Counted from the first letter of the stretch, positions 17,158 through 26,739 are shown. The stretch: DNA of 64,000 nt from Streptomyces sp. NBC_00193 (GCF_026342735.1 NZ_JAPEMM010000001.1:930001-994000), one strand, 5' to 3'. Numbers and translations are program-made. Notes: generated by a model from the letters alone, not told the origin.

Positions 17158-18534
17158 CTAGAAGTCGCCCCCGCCGAAGCCGCCTCCGCCATCGAAGCCG
17201 CCTCCGCCGCCGAAGTCCCCGCCGCCGAAGTCGGACGGGTTGAAGTCGGCCCCGGAGACGTCGCCGCCGTCGAAGCCTCCGCCCCCTCCGTCGAATCCGT
17301 TGCCGCCTCCGAAGTCGGAGGCGTAGGCCGGACTGGACATCATCGAACCGAGCATCGTGCCCATGAGCAGGCCGGGCAGGATGCCGCCGCCGAAGTAGCC
17401 GCCGGCCCAGGGACCGTACGCCGGGCCGGCGTCGTAGTAGGGGCGCCGACCGTGCTCAGTGTCGACGGTGCGGACCGCCGGGTCCTGGCCGTCGCGCAGC
17501 CGGACGGCGTCCGCCGCGCAGACCGGGACCGTACGGGCGGCCCCGCCCGCCGGGGCCCAGGCCGCGTCCTCGGTGCTCGGCCCGTGGCGCGGGTCGAAGA
17601 AACAGGGAGCGCGGCGCTCGGGCAGCGGCCGGCCCTGCCGGCGCGCGTCGAGGCGGGCCAGGGCGTAGCGGCCGTCCTCGAGGGCCTGCGTGACCCCCTT
17701 GACCTCCTCGGGGTGCTGCACGGAGGCCATGATCTGCTTGGCCTTCTCGTACGAGTCGAGGCCCTGCTCGCAGTCCGCGCGCATGGCGTCGTCGGCGCCG
17801 GGCTCACCGGGGTGGAAGTCGAGGCGCTCCAGCTCCTCGCCGAAGGCCGTGATGTCCTCGTCGACGACCACGCTCAGCCGGGCGATGGACTCGCGGCGAA
17901 GTTCTTCCTTCTTCTTGCGGTTGCGCTTGACCAGCGCGTACGCCCCGCCACCGCCGACGGCGGCCACCACACCGAGTCCGATCAGGGCGCCCACCGGGGC
18001 GCCGCCGCCGTCGGTGCTCGCAGTGCCCCAGGAGGCCGGGGCCTTGCCCTTGGCCTGGGCGAGGGCCTGGTCCACGAAGGTGTTGAGCTCGGTGTTCGCG
18101 TCCGTGGTCCCGCCCGCCTTGACGGCGTCGACCAGGTTGCGGACGGCGTTGTTCGGCATGACGGCCCGGTCGGCACCGGCGTTGAAGCCTTCCCCGAGCC
18201 GGATCGCGTAGAGCCCGGTGATGCCGGTCTCGGTACGGACCGTCTTGAGCACGCTGGCGGCGGGGAACTCGGCGGTGGCCGGCAGCACGGCCACGAACAC
18301 CGGCTTCCCGGCGTCCTTGATCTTCTTCGCGAGCGCGTCCGCCTGCGCGGGCGACAGCTGCGCCTCGGCGCGGGGGTCCACGTAGACCGGGCCCTTCTTG
18401 AGGGCCTCCGCCACGGTGGTGGTCCCGTCGGCCGCCGACGCCCCCGGGGCGACCAGCAGGGCGGTCGCGGACAGCGCCAGCAGCAGAGCGGCCAGCAGCG
18501 ATCCCATACGTACGGATATAAGCCTGGTCCTCAT
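17158..18534 (-). CDS. Secreted or membrane-anchored protein with Gly/Asp/Phe-rich tail
   Basis: ATG at 18534 gives 458 residues. A signal peptide is clear (basic MRTRLISVRM, hydrophobic core, cut near GASA-ADG). An extracellular domain (about 35-160) is followed by a membrane helix (APVGALIGLGVVAAVGGGGAYALV, about 172-195), a basic anchor RNRKKK, and a cytoplasmic helical region. A hydrophobic stretch near GGGILPGLLMGTMLGSMM precedes a C-terminal tail of about 60 residues made of GGG, FDGG and DFGG repeats. I cannot name the function. The N-terminal part resembles TPM-like extracellular domains, but no motif proves it. A monocistronic gene facing yceI with 31 bases between stops. Confidence 0.75.
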   Translation of the reverse strand: MRTRLISVRMGSLLAALLLALSATALLVAPGASAADGTTTVAEALKKGPVYVDPRAEAQLSPAQADALAKKIKDAGKPVFVAVLPATAEFPAASVLKTVRTETGITGLYAIRLGEGFNAGADRAVMPNNAVRNLVDAVKAGGTTDANTELNTFVDQALAQAKGKAPASWGTASTDGGGAPVGALIGLGVVAAVGGGGAYALVKRNRKKKEELRRESIARLSVVVDEDITAFGEELERLDFHPGEPGADDAMRADCEQGLDSYEKAKQIMASVQHPEEVKGVTQALEDGRYALARLDARRQGRPLPERRAPCFFDPRHGPSTEDAAWAPAGGAARTVPVCAADAVRLRDGQDPAVRTVDTEHGRRPYYDAGPAYGPWAGGYFGGGILPGLLMGTMLGSMMSSPAYASDFGGGNGFDGGGGGFDGGDVSGADFNPSDFGGGDFGGGGGFDGGGGFGGGDF

Positions 18535-18831
18535 AGTCACGACGCTACCCGAACGGGTGCAATCCTGTGTGAGCTGGACATAAGGGCTATCGGCCCGCGC
18601 CGACCATCCGTTCGACCTACACTCCCCGACCGGGGCCCTTCCCCCTCTTCGCCCCGCCCGGGGCATGGGCCGTGAAAGGGAAACCGGGCGGACCCCGGGC
18701 CCTGGAGCCGCACCACGGCTATTACCTCCACTTCACGGTCCTGGAGGAGCCGCGAGCGTTTCCACGCGCACGTGACATCGCAGTGCTGACGCGGAAGCAC
18801 CCGCGGCCACGGCCACGGTCGCGGCCCGGGA
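18535..18831. other. Intergenic region between cimA and the Gly-rich protein
   Basis: About 300 bases, presumably holding the promoter of the minus-strand membrane protein gene. Reading frames seen on both strands here are short, run into neighbouring genes and show no clear ribosome site, so none is called. No terminator-like hairpin was recognised after cimA. Confidence 0.5.
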
Positions 18832-20469
18832 CTACTCCGCCGGCTCCACGCCCGCGTGGAGAAGGCCGTAGGTGAAGGCGTCCTCCAGGGCCTGCCAGGA
18901 GGCCGCGATGACGTTCGGGGCGACGCCGACCGTGTTCCACTCGCGGGTGCCGTCCGTCGTGGTGACCAGGACCCGGGTCGTGGAGGACGTGCCGTGTGCG
19001 CCCTCCAGGATGCGGACCTTGTAGTCGATCAGCTCGAACTTCGCGAGCTGGGGGTAGAAGCGTTCGAGGGCGCCCCGCAGCGCGCGGTCCAGTGCGTTGA
19101 CCGGGCCGTTGCCCTCCGCCGTCGCGACGATCCGCTCGCCCTTGGCCCACAGCTTCACCGTGGCCTCGTTGGCGTGCGTGCCGTCGGGGCGGTCCTCGAC
19201 GATGGCCCGCCAGGACTCGATGCGGAAGTACTTGCGCGCCCGGCCCTCGGCCTCGGCGCGCAGCAGCAGCTCGAAGGAGGCGTCGGCGGCCTCGTACGTG
19301 TAGCCCTGGAGCTCCCGCTCCTTGACCCGCTCCACCACCCGGGAGACCAGTGCGCGGTCCCCGCCGAGGTCGACGCCGAGCTCCTTGCCCTTGAGCTCGA
19401 TGGAGGCCCGGCCGGCCATGTCGGAGACGAGCATCCGCATGGTGTTGCCGACCCGCGCGGGGTCGATGTGCTGGTACAGGTCCGGGTCGACCTTGATCGC
19501 CGAGGCGTGCAGGCCCGCCTTGTGCGCGAAGGCGGAGACGCCGACGTAGGGCTGGTGCGTGGAGGGGGTGAGGTTGACGACCTCGGCGATGGCGTGCGAG
19601 ATCCGGGTCATCTCGGCCAGCGCGCCCGCCGGGAGGACCGTACGGCCGTACTTGATCTCCAGCGCGGCGACGACCGGGAAGAGGTTGGCGTTGCCGACGC
19701 GCTCGCCGTAGCCGTTCGCGGTGCACTGCACGTGGGTGGCGCCCGCGTCCACGGCGGCCAGGGTGTTGGCGACGGCGCAGCCGGTGTCGTCCTGGGCGTG
19801 GATGCCCAGGCGGGCGCCGGTGTCGGCCAGTACGGTCGCCACGGTCGCGGTGATCTGCGCGGGCAGCATGCCGCCGTTGGTGTCGCAGAGGACTACGACG
19901 TCGGCGCCGGCCTCGTGTGCGGCGCGCACGACGGACTTCGCGTACTCGGCGTTGGCCCGGTAGCCGTCGAAGAAGTGCTCGCAGTCGACGAAGACCCGGC
20001 GGCCCTGGGAGACCAGGTGGGCGACGGTGTCGCGGACCATCTCCAGGTTCTCTTCGAGGGTGGTGCGCAGGGCGAGCTCGACGTGCCGGTCGTGGGACTT
20101 GGCGACCAGGGTGATCACCGGGGCGCCGGATTCCAGCAGGGCGCGGACCTGCGGGTCGGTGGCGGCCGAGCCGCCCGCCCGGCGGGTCGCGCCGAAGGCG
20201 ACGAGCTGGGCGTGCTTGAAGTCGATCTCCGCGCGGGCGCGCGAGAAGAACTCGGTGTCGCGCGGGTTGGCGCCGGGCCAGCCGCCCTCGATGAACCCCA
20301 CCCCGAAGTCGTCCAGGTGCCGGGCGATCGTCAGCTTGTCCGCGACCGTGAGGTTGATGCCCTCACGCTGGGCACCGTCGCGCAGGGTCGTGTCGAAGAC
20401 GTGGAACCCGTCATCGGTGCCGGGGCCCGAAGCCGGCGCAGTCGGCTCGGTCGCCTCTGTCGTCGTCAT
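18832..20469 (-). CDS. cimA: Citramalate synthase
   Basis: Condenses pyruvate and acetyl-CoA to (R)-citramalate, the entry to threonine-independent isoleucine synthesis. ATG at 20469 follows AGGAG and gives 545 residues, the CimA length. The DRE-TIM metallolyase barrel has FHVFDTTLRDGAQREGINL at the N terminus and metal-binding HAQDDTGCAVANTL; the C-terminal regulatory domain follows the linker from about residue 390. The GGWPGANPRDTEFF segment is characteristic of the CimA-type branch rather than LeuA. It works with leuB, ilvE and ilvBNC in this window. Expression may be attenuated (see the upstream terminator). Confidence 0.93.
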   Translation of the reverse strand: MTTTEATEPTAPASGPGTDDGFHVFDTTLRDGAQREGINLTVADKLTIARHLDDFGVGFIEGGWPGANPRDTEFFSRARAEIDFKHAQLVAFGATRRAGGSAATDPQVRALLESGAPVITLVAKSHDRHVELALRTTLEENLEMVRDTVAHLVSQGRRVFVDCEHFFDGYRANAEYAKSVVRAAHEAGADVVVLCDTNGGMLPAQITATVATVLADTGARLGIHAQDDTGCAVANTLAAVDAGATHVQCTANGYGERVGNANLFPVVAALEIKYGRTVLPAGALAEMTRISHAIAEVVNLTPSTHQPYVGVSAFAHKAGLHASAIKVDPDLYQHIDPARVGNTMRMLVSDMAGRASIELKGKELGVDLGGDRALVSRVVERVKERELQGYTYEAADASFELLLRAEAEGRARKYFRIESWRAIVEDRPDGTHANEATVKLWAKGERIVATAEGNGPVNALDRALRGALERFYPQLAKFELIDYKVRILEGAHGTSSTTRVLVTTTDGTREWNTVGVAPNVIAASWQALEDAFTYGLLHAGVEPAE

Positions 20470-20584
20470 GCTGATCTGACTCCTGTCGGATGGGTGGTTC
20501 CGGATGCCGCCCGCGGGGCAGGCCGACGCCACTGCCCCCATCATCGCGCGCTGCCCGTTTCCGGCACGTTCGGGCCGGAAAACG

Positions 20585-20610
20585 AAAAAACCTCTCGCGG
20601 GTGCGAGAGG
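20585..20610 (-). terminator. Rho-independent terminator in the cimA leader
   Basis: On the minus strand an 8-bp stem (20603-20610 with 20591-20598, GGGT loop in plus-strand reading) runs straight into six U residues. It lies 115 bases before the cimA start and about 225 bases after the tetR stop, so it can be either the end of the upstream transcript or an attenuator of cimA. A 13-codon frame (20664-20705, MIMDSSAPVPSGR) lies just ahead, but it has no ribosome site. Confidence 0.8.
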
Positions 20611-20834
20611 TCTGCGCGCGGGTCTGGGGCACGGTGGCCGCCTCCGCGAAGTTCTTTCGCGGCTCAGCGGCCACTGGGGACCGGCGCGCTGCTGTCCATA
20701 ATCATGAGCTGAGCAGGCACGTCGGCAGTCTGCCATACCGCATGCCGCGCATGGACGGGGATCTCAGCATGCGGGCAGGCCCGTCCGGTGGCTGGAGGGG
20801 CGGGGCGGGACCGCGGGCCGGGCGGGGCGCCGGC

Positions 20835-21455
20835 TCAGGCTCCGGCCCCCGGGGTCAGCGCCTCACTGAGGAACTCGCCGACGTGCTCCAGGATGTCGCC
20901 CCGCCCTATCCCGGGCAGGCCGACGGCGACCTGGATGCTGAACCCGTCGAGCAGGGCCCGCAGCCGGGCCGCGAAGCGGTCCGGGTCGACCGGGCGGAAC
21001 TCTCCGCGCGAGATGCCCTCGGCGAGCAGGGCCACGAGGTCCCGGTGCCAGGCGCCCTCGATGGCCCCCTGGCGGTCCCGCTCCCCCGGTCCCGCGTTCT
21101 GCGAGCGGTTCCAGACCTCCAGCCACAGCGTCCAGTGCGGATCCCGGGCACCCTCGGGCACGTACAGGTCCACGTACGCCTGCAGGCGCTCGCGCGCCGG
21201 GCCGCGGCGCGACAGCAGGGCGCGGCGGCGGGTGCCCAGCGCCGCCTCGCTCCACTCCAGGGTCTGCAGCAGGAGCTCGTCCTTGGTGCGGAAGTAGTAG
21301 AGGAGATGACCGCTGCTCATGCCGACCTGGCGGCCCAGGCCGGCCATGGTCAGACCGTCCAGGCCGCGTTCGGCGATGGTGGCCATGGCGGCGACCAGTA
21401 CGTCCTCGCGCGGCGGCGCGTTCTTGCGCGCGGCACGTACCTCACCCGCCACCAT
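20835..21455 (-). CDS. TetR family transcriptional regulator (BetI-like)
   Basis: A 206-residue repressor-type protein. The HTH sits at about residues 34-53 (LTMAGLGRQVGMSSGHLLYY), followed by the FRTKDELL motif; the C-terminal ligand domain with WLEVWNRSQNAG resembles the TetR_C_6/BetI group. It follows agmatine deiminase by 33 bases on the same strand and probably closes the urease-agmatine deiminase operon, making it a candidate controller of that nitrogen cluster and perhaps of the divergent permease. The dyads at 25071-25155 are its likely targets (inference). Confidence 0.9.
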   Translation of the reverse strand: MVAGEVRAARKNAPPREDVLVAAMATIAERGLDGLTMAGLGRQVGMSSGHLLYYFRTKDELLLQTLEWSEAALGTRRRALLSRRGPARERLQAYVDLYVPEGARDPHWTLWLEVWNRSQNAGPGERDRQGAIEGAWHRDLVALLAEGISRGEFRPVDPDRFAARLRALLDGFSIQVAVGLPGIGRGDILEHVGEFLSEALTPGAGA

Positions 21456-21488
21456 GGCCCACTCCTCGTCCCGGTCGCCCTCTCGGGG

Positions 21489-22529
21489 TCAGACCTTCGG
21501 CTGCTGCTGGGTGATGCAGTGGATACCGCCACCCCCGGCGAAAATCGTACGTGCGTCGACGAGCGTCACGGTCCGCTCGGGGAAGAGACCGCGGAAGATC
21601 TCCGCCGCCTCCTCGTCGCGCGGGTCGTCGAAGGCGCACAGGACCACGCCGCCGTTGCACAGGTAGTGGTTGATGTAGGAGTAGTCGACCCACTCCCCGT
21701 CCTCTTCCAGCACGGTCGGCGCCGGGATCTCCACGACCTGGAGCTGACGCCCCTGGGCATCGGTGGCCGCGCGCAGGATGGCGGCGATGGTCTTGCCGCG
21801 CTCGTGGTCCGGGTGGGCCGGGTCGGGCTGGCTGTGGACCATGACCACGCCGGGGCGGGCGAAGGCCGCGACGATGTCCACGTGGCCCTGGGTGCCGTAG
21901 GTGCCGTAGTCGCCGGCCAGGCCGTACGGGAGCCAGATCGCCTTGGTGGTACCGAGGTGGGCGTGGATCTCGGCCTCGACCTGCTCGCGGGTCCAGTCGG
22001 GGTTGCGGCCCTTGCCGAGCTGCACGGTGTCGGTGAGGAGCACGGTGCCCTCGCCGTCCACGTGGATGGCGCCGCCCTCGTTGACCAGCGCGGTGCTGTA
22101 GGTGCGGGTCCCGACGATGCCGGAGATCTCCCGGGCGATCTTCGAGTCGTGGTCCCAGCGGGCCCAGTCCTGGGCGCCCCAGCCGTTGAAGGTCCAGTCG
22201 ACGGCGGCCAGCTCGCCCGCGTCGTTGGTGACGAAGGTCGGGCCGATGTCGCGCATCCAGGCGTCGTCGAGCTCGCGCTCGACCAGCTCGATGTCGTCGC
22301 CGACCACGGCGCGGGCGCTCTCGGCGTCCCCGGGCGAGACCACCAGGGTCACCGGCTCGTACGAGCGCACCGCGCGGGCCACGGCGCCCCAGGCCTCGCG
22401 GGCCTCGGCGAGCTCCTGCTCGTTGGTGAAGGTGGGGTTGGGGCTGGGCCAGGCCATCCAGGTGCGCTCGTGGGGCGTCCACTCGGCGGGCATCCGGAAT
22501 CCGGCGTTCACGGGCGTGGTGTCGGTCAT
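21489..22529 (-). CDS. Agmatine deiminase
   Basis: Converts agmatine to N-carbamoylputrescine and ammonia; cytoplasmic guanidino-modifying enzyme of the pentein fold. ATG at 22529 gives 346 residues. The family start is seen as MPAEWTPHERTWMAWPS; DDAWMRDIGPTF, VNEGGAIHVDGEGT and the catalytic cysteine in GGGGIHCITQQQP are all present. No N-carbamoylputrescine amidase is next to it. It follows ureC by 47 bases, so it appears to be part of an amine/urea nitrogen-release operon. Confidence 0.93.
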   Translation of the reverse strand: MTDTTPVNAGFRMPAEWTPHERTWMAWPSPNPTFTNEQELAEAREAWGAVARAVRSYEPVTLVVSPGDAESARAVVGDDIELVERELDDAWMRDIGPTFVTNDAGELAAVDWTFNGWGAQDWARWDHDSKIAREISGIVGTRTYSTALVNEGGAIHVDGEGTVLLTDTVQLGKGRNPDWTREQVEAEIHAHLGTTKAIWLPYGLAGDYGTYGTQGHVDIVAAFARPGVVMVHSQPDPAHPDHERGKTIAAILRAATDAQGRQLQVVEIPAPTVLEEDGEWVDYSYINHYLCNGGVVLCAFDDPRDEEAAEIFRGLFPERTVTLVDARTIFAGGGGIHCITQQQPKV

Positions 22530-22576
22530 GGCAGGGAGGTCCTTACGGGCTGTTCTGACGTACGAACTGTGCTGGT

Positions 22577-24319
22577 TCACAAGAAGTACAGGCGGTTGAG
22601 GGAGACCGATTCGGCGGCTTCGGAGCGCAGCGGTTCGCCGTCCAGGGAGACGAGTCCGCTGCGCGCGTCCACATCGACCGCGCCCACCCGGGAGTTGAGG
22701 AGCAGGTTCCCGGGGCCGATGCCCCGGGTGCCGCGGACGGCGACCCGGCGCCTGCGGGTCGGCATCTCGTCGCTTCCCAGGGCCGCCGCGGCGGCAGAGA
22801 CGAAGGCTACGGAGATCTCGGCCGCGGTGGCCCCGTACGAGCCGAACTGCGGTCCGAGGACCAGCGGTTCGCAGGTGTCGGTGGCGGCGTTGGGGTCACC
22901 GGTGACCCCGTAGGCCGGGAAGCCGGACTTGAGGACCAGTTGCGGCTTGGCGCCGAAGAACTGGGGGCGCCACAGCACGATGTCGGCGAGCTTGCCGACC
23001 TCGATGGAGCCGATCTCGTGAGCCAGGCCGTGGGCGATGGCCGGGTTGATGGTCAGCTTGGCCATGTAGCGCAGGACGCGGGCGTTGTCGTCGCCCTCGC
23101 CGTCGCCGTCCAGCGGGCCCAGCTCGCCCTTCATCTTGGCGGCCATGGCGAAGGTGCGGCGGATGGTCTCGCCCGCGCGGCCCATGCCTTGGGCGTCGGA
23201 GGAGGTGATGCCGATCGCGCCGAGGTCGTGCAGGACGTCCTCGGCCCCCATCGTGCCCGCGCGGATCCGGTCGCGGGCCATGGCGGCGTCGCCGGGGAGG
23301 TCCGGCTTGAGGTCGTGGACGGAGACGATCATGCCGTAGTGCTCGGCGACCGCGTCCCGGCCGAAGGGCAGGGTCGGGTTGGTGGAGGAGCCGATGACGT
23401 TCGGCACGCCCGCCATCTTCAGGACGTTCGGGACGTGGCCGCCGCCGCAGCCCTCGATGTGGAAGGCGTGGATGGTCCGGCCGTCCAGCACCCGCAGGGT
23501 GTCCTCGACGGACAGGCATTCGTTGAGGCCGTCGCTGTGCAGGGCGACCTGCACGTCGTACTCCTCGGCGACGCGCAGGGCGGTGTCCAGGGCGCGGGTG
23601 TGCGCGCCCATGTCCTCGTGGACCTTGAACCCGGAGGCCCCGCCTTCGGCGAGGGCCTCGATCAGCGGGGCCGGGTCCGAGGAGGAACCGCGGGCCAGGA
23701 AGCCGATGTTGACGGGCCAGGCGTCGAATGCGTTGAAGGCGTGCTTCAGCGCCCACGGCGAGTTGACGCCGACGCCCCAGACCGGGCCGAACTCCTGGCC
23801 GATGATCGTGGTGACGCCCGCGGCGAGCGAGGCCTCCATGATGCGCGGGGAGAGCAGGTGCACGTGGGTGTCGACGGCGCCGGCGGTGGCGATCATGCCC
23901 TCGCCGGAGACGATGCTCGTCCCCGTGCCGACGACCACGTCCACCCCGTCGAGGGTGTCGGGGTTGCCGGCCCGGCCGATCGCGTGGATGCGGCCCTCGC
24001 GGATGCCGATGGAGACCTTGCGGATGCCGAGGACTGCGTCGATGACCAGCACGTTGCTGATCACCACGTCGCAGGTGTCGCGGACGGCGGCGGCCTTCAG
24101 GTGCAGCCCGTCACGGGCCGTCTTGCCGAAACCGGCCAGGAACTCGTCCCCGGGCTTCTGGGAGTCGGACTCCACCCGGACGGTCAGCCCGGAGTCGCCG
24201 AGCCGGACCCGGTCGCCGGCGCGGGGGCCGAAGACGGAGGCGTACTCGTGCGGGTCGATGTGCCGGCTGCCGGGTGCGCAGTGCGCGCTGTGGTCCGTGT
24301 GGGGTGTCTGCCGGCTCAT
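22577..24319 (-). CDS. ureC: Divergent urease alpha subunit
   Basis: A 580-residue UreC homologue. ATG at 24319 overlaps the ureAB stop (ATGA). The nickel ligands are conserved: HVHLLSP (two His), the carbamylated Lys and His in [10 protein letters not shown], His in [10 protein letters not shown] and HIEGCGGGH, and Asp in [10 protein letters not shown]. Two unusual changes are visible: the HEDW motif has Met for Trp, and the active-site flap normally reading VCHHLD reads SVHDLK, so the flap cysteine is Val while the catalytic His remains. No accessory genes (ureD, E, F, G) are nearby. It may hydrolyse urea using accessory proteins encoded elsewhere, or act on another substrate. Confidence 0.9.
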   Translation of the reverse strand: MSRQTPHTDHSAHCAPGSRHIDPHEYASVFGPRAGDRVRLGDSGLTVRVESDSQKPGDEFLAGFGKTARDGLHLKAAAVRDTCDVVISNVLVIDAVLGIRKVSIGIREGRIHAIGRAGNPDTLDGVDVVVGTGTSIVSGEGMIATAGAVDTHVHLLSPRIMEASLAAGVTTIIGQEFGPVWGVGVNSPWALKHAFNAFDAWPVNIGFLARGSSSDPAPLIEALAEGGASGFKVHEDMGAHTRALDTALRVAEEYDVQVALHSDGLNECLSVEDTLRVLDGRTIHAFHIEGCGGGHVPNVLKMAGVPNVIGSSTNPTLPFGRDAVAEHYGMIVSVHDLKPDLPGDAAMARDRIRAGTMGAEDVLHDLGAIGITSSDAQGMGRAGETIRRTFAMAAKMKGELGPLDGDGEGDDNARVLRYMAKLTINPAIAHGLAHEIGSIEVGKLADIVLWRPQFFGAKPQLVLKSGFPAYGVTGDPNAATDTCEPLVLGPQFGSYGATAAEISVAFVSAAAAALGSDEMPTRRRRVAVRGTRGIGPGNLLLNSRVGAVDVDARSGLVSLDGEPLRSEAAESVSLNRLYFL

Positions 24320-25041
24320 GCCGTCGTCCCTTCCGGGCGGTCGTTGGCGTCGGGAGCAGCGGCCGCGCCGAGATAGCCGCAGGCCGCGGCGCGGGTCAGC
24401 GCCAGCTCCTTGGCTCCGGGAGCGTCCAGCGGGCCGTCCACCAGGCCGGCGAAGCCGATGGCGATGCGTGCGCCACCAATCGGGACCAGGGCGACCTCGG
24501 CCTCGCCGCCGGGGTCGAAGCGGACCGAGGAGCCCGCAGGCACGCACAGGCGCATGCCGTAGGCCGCCGCGCGGTCGAAGTCGAGGCGCGGGTTGGCCTC
24601 GAAGAAGTGGAAGTGGGAGGTGACGCTCACCGGCACCGGGGCGGTGTTGCGCACGCGCAGGTGGACCGTGGGCTCCGGCTGGGGGGCTCCGGGGCCGGGT
24701 ACGACCGCGCCCGGGGCGTCCTCGCCCAGGCCGACGGCGCCCCGGATCGGGGACGAGACCACCGCGAGGCGGGATCCGTCGTCGAAGACGGCCTCCACGT
24801 GCACCTCCGTGACCACGTCGCTGACGCCGGGCAGGACGTCGTCCGGGCCCAGCACGGAGCGGGCCTCCTCGATCGCCTCGGCCAGCCGCTTGCCGTCGCG
24901 CGCGGCCTCGCAGACCGTGTCCGCGACGAGCGCGGTGGCCTCAGGGACGTTGAGCTTCAGTCCGCGGGCCCGTCGCGCCCTGGCCAGTTCCGCAGCACTG
25001 CGGAGAAGCAGCCGGTCGCGCTCCGTAGGGGTCAGCCGCAC
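24316..25041 (-). CDS. ureAB: Fused urease gamma-beta subunit
   Basis: A 241-residue fusion of UreA (about 1-100; [33 protein letters not shown]) and UreB (about 100-215; [40 protein letters not shown]). Fused gamma-beta subunits are known in other ureases. The C terminus overlaps ureC by four bases. It starts at 25041 next to a divergent promoter region shared with the permease. UreA/B do not carry the nickel site but complete the trimeric assembly. Confidence 0.92.
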   Translation of the reverse strand: MRLTPTERDRLLLRSAAELARARRARGLKLNVPEATALVADTVCEAARDGKRLAEAIEEARSVLGPDDVLPGVSDVVTEVHVEAVFDDGSRLAVVSSPIRGAVGLGEDAPGAVVPGPGAPQPEPTVHLRVRNTAPVPVSVTSHFHFFEANPRLDFDRAAAYGMRLCVPAGSSVRFDPGGEAEVALVPIGGARIAIGFAGLVDGPLDAPGAKELALTRAAACGYLGAAAAPDANDRPEGTTA

Positions 25042-25070
25042 GCCGATCCACCACCCTTTGAGTCGATGGG

Positions 25071-25155
25071 TTAGAGCATCACTCTAACTCTTCATTTCCT
25101 TGCAATGAAGCATTGACCTGGGACCAGGGCTTAGGTCACATTGAGTGTCGCTCAA
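25071..25155. promoter_or_regulatory. Divergent operator region, ureAB / permease
   Basis: Two similar dyads: TTAGAG-CATCA-CTCTAA (25071-25087) and TTGAG-TGTCG-CTCAA (25141-25155). Read in opposite strands both contain GAGTG-NN-GCTC. Centres are 69 bases apart. Between them are CAATG-AAG-CATTG (25103-25115) and CCTGG-GA-CCAGG (25117-25128). The layout suggests one regulator controlling both directions. Confidence 0.6.
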
Positions 25156-25197
25156 ACAGTGCATTGCCACCCCCCGCCCTGCCAAGGGAGTCCCCCC

Positions 25198-26625
25198 ATG
25201 CCCATCGAACAGCGCGGAGTCGACACCATCCCGGAGGAGGAACGGACCAGCGGTCCCCGTGACCTGATCTCGATCCTCCTCGGCTCCAATCTCTGCCTCG
25301 GCGTGATCGTCTTCGGCTGGCTTCCCCCGTCCTTCGGACTGGGTCTGTGGCCCTCGGTCACCGCCATCGTGACCGGCACCCTCGTCGGCATCGCCTTCAC
25401 CGCGCCGCTGGCGCTCGTATCCCTGCGCACGGGGACCAACCTCTCCACCTCCAGCGGCGCCCAGTTCGGCGTCCGCGGCCGGCTCGTCGGCTCGGTGGTC
25501 GGCCTGCTGCTCTCCCTCGGCTACACCGCGCTGACCCTGTGGATAGGCGGCGACGTGATGGTCGGCGCCCTGTCCCGGCTCACCGGACTGCCGGACACCG
25601 GAGTCTCCCGGGCCGTGATGTACGGCGTGCTCGCCGCATGCACCGTCGTCGGAGCCGTCTTCGGCTACCGGCTGCTGCTGCGCATGAGCAAGGTGCTCTC
25701 CATCGGCATGGTGCTGCTGCTGGCCGTCGGCGTGTTCGCCTACGCACCCGACTTCACCACCGCCGCTCCGCCGGACACCGCGTACCTGCTCGGCTCCTTC
25801 TGGCCGACCTGGCTGCTCGCCGCCGTCGCCGCCGGGCTCAGCGGGCCCGTCGCCTTCATCACCCTGCTCGGCGACTACACCCGCTACATCTCCCCGCGCA
25901 GGCACAGCTCCCGCAAGGTGCTCTGGTCCACCGGGCTCGGCCTGCTCGTCGGGCTGCTGATCCCGCAGCTCTTCGGCACCTACACCGCGCTCGCCGCCCG
26001 GGCCGGCGCCGAGTACGCCGGTCCGCTGGTCGACGCCGCGCCGTTCTGGTACCTGGTTCCGCTGCTGGTCGCCGCGGCCGCCGGATCGGTGGGCAACGCC
26101 GGGCTGATGCTCTACTCCATGGGCCTCGACCTCGACGCCATCGTCCCCAAGGCCACCCGCACCACGGCCACCGTGATCGCCGCGGCCGTGGCCACCGCGT
26201 TCGTGTTCGTCGGCTCCTTCGAGTGGGACGTACAGGCCGCGATGACCTCGTTCGTGCTGCTGCTGACCGCGATCGGCACCCCGTGGGCCGTGATCACCCT
26301 CATCGGCTACGTCCGCTGCCGCGGTCGCTACGACGCCGAGGCCCTGCAGGTCTTCAACCGTCGCGCCAAGGGCGGGGTCTACTGGTTCCGCGGCGGCTGG
26401 AACGTCCCGGCCACCCTCTCCTGGGCCGTCGGCGCGGGCGTCGGCCTGCTCGCCGTGACCACCCCGTTCTACGAGGGCCCGCTGCTGGCCCTCACCAACG
26501 GCGTGGACTGCTCCTTCGTCCTCTCCGGCCTGACCGGCGGCCTGGTCTACACGGTCCTGACCGCCCTTACGGCCCCCGCCCCGGCGCCCGCCGAGCAGGC
26601 CGCCGAGGAGCCGGTGGCCGCCTGA
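25198..26625 (+). CDS. NCS1-family nucleobase permease (cytosine/purine type)
   Basis: ATG at 25198 with AAGGGAG at 25184-25190; 475 residues and about 12 hydrophobic helices. The start RDLISILLGSNLCLGVIVFG and internal GDYTRYISPRR are family landmarks of cytosine permease/uracil/thiamine/allantoin transporters. It imports a nitrogen-rich base or related compound with H+ or Na+. Divergent from the urease operon across shared dyads, which suggests that the substrate feeds the same nitrogen-release pathway. The substrate is not determinable from sequence alone. Confidence 0.9.
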   Translation: MPIEQRGVDTIPEEERTSGPRDLISILLGSNLCLGVIVFGWLPPSFGLGLWPSVTAIVTGTLVGIAFTAPLALVSLRTGTNLSTSSGAQFGVRGRLVGSVVGLLLSLGYTALTLWIGGDVMVGALSRLTGLPDTGVSRAVMYGVLAACTVVGAVFGYRLLLRMSKVLSIGMVLLLAVGVFAYAPDFTTAAPPDTAYLLGSFWPTWLLAAVAAGLSGPVAFITLLGDYTRYISPRRHSSRKVLWSTGLGLLVGLLIPQLFGTYTALAARAGAEYAGPLVDAAPFWYLVPLLVAAAAGSVGNAGLMLYSMGLDLDAIVPKATRTTATVIAAAVATAFVFVGSFEWDVQAAMTSFVLLLTAIGTPWAVITLIGYVRCRGRYDAEALQVFNRRAKGGVYWFRGGWNVPATLSWAVGAGVGLLAVTTPFYEGPLLALTNGVDCSFVLSGLTGGLVYTVLTALTAPAPAPAEQAAEEPVAA

Positions 26626-26739
26626 GCCACCCGTACTCCGGTTCTGCTCCGGCGGTCAACCATCCGGCCTGCGGCGGCGTCCATCCCTATAGCGGCGGCC
26701 GACAGACAGGGGCCGACGCGTTCGGCACGGGGAGGCGTC

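Noticed and set aside
18672..18875. Plus-strand frame of 67 codons between the Gly-rich protein gene and cimA
   Set aside because: Runs into the cimA 3' end and becomes a Pro/Arg-rich shadow; no convincing ribosome site.
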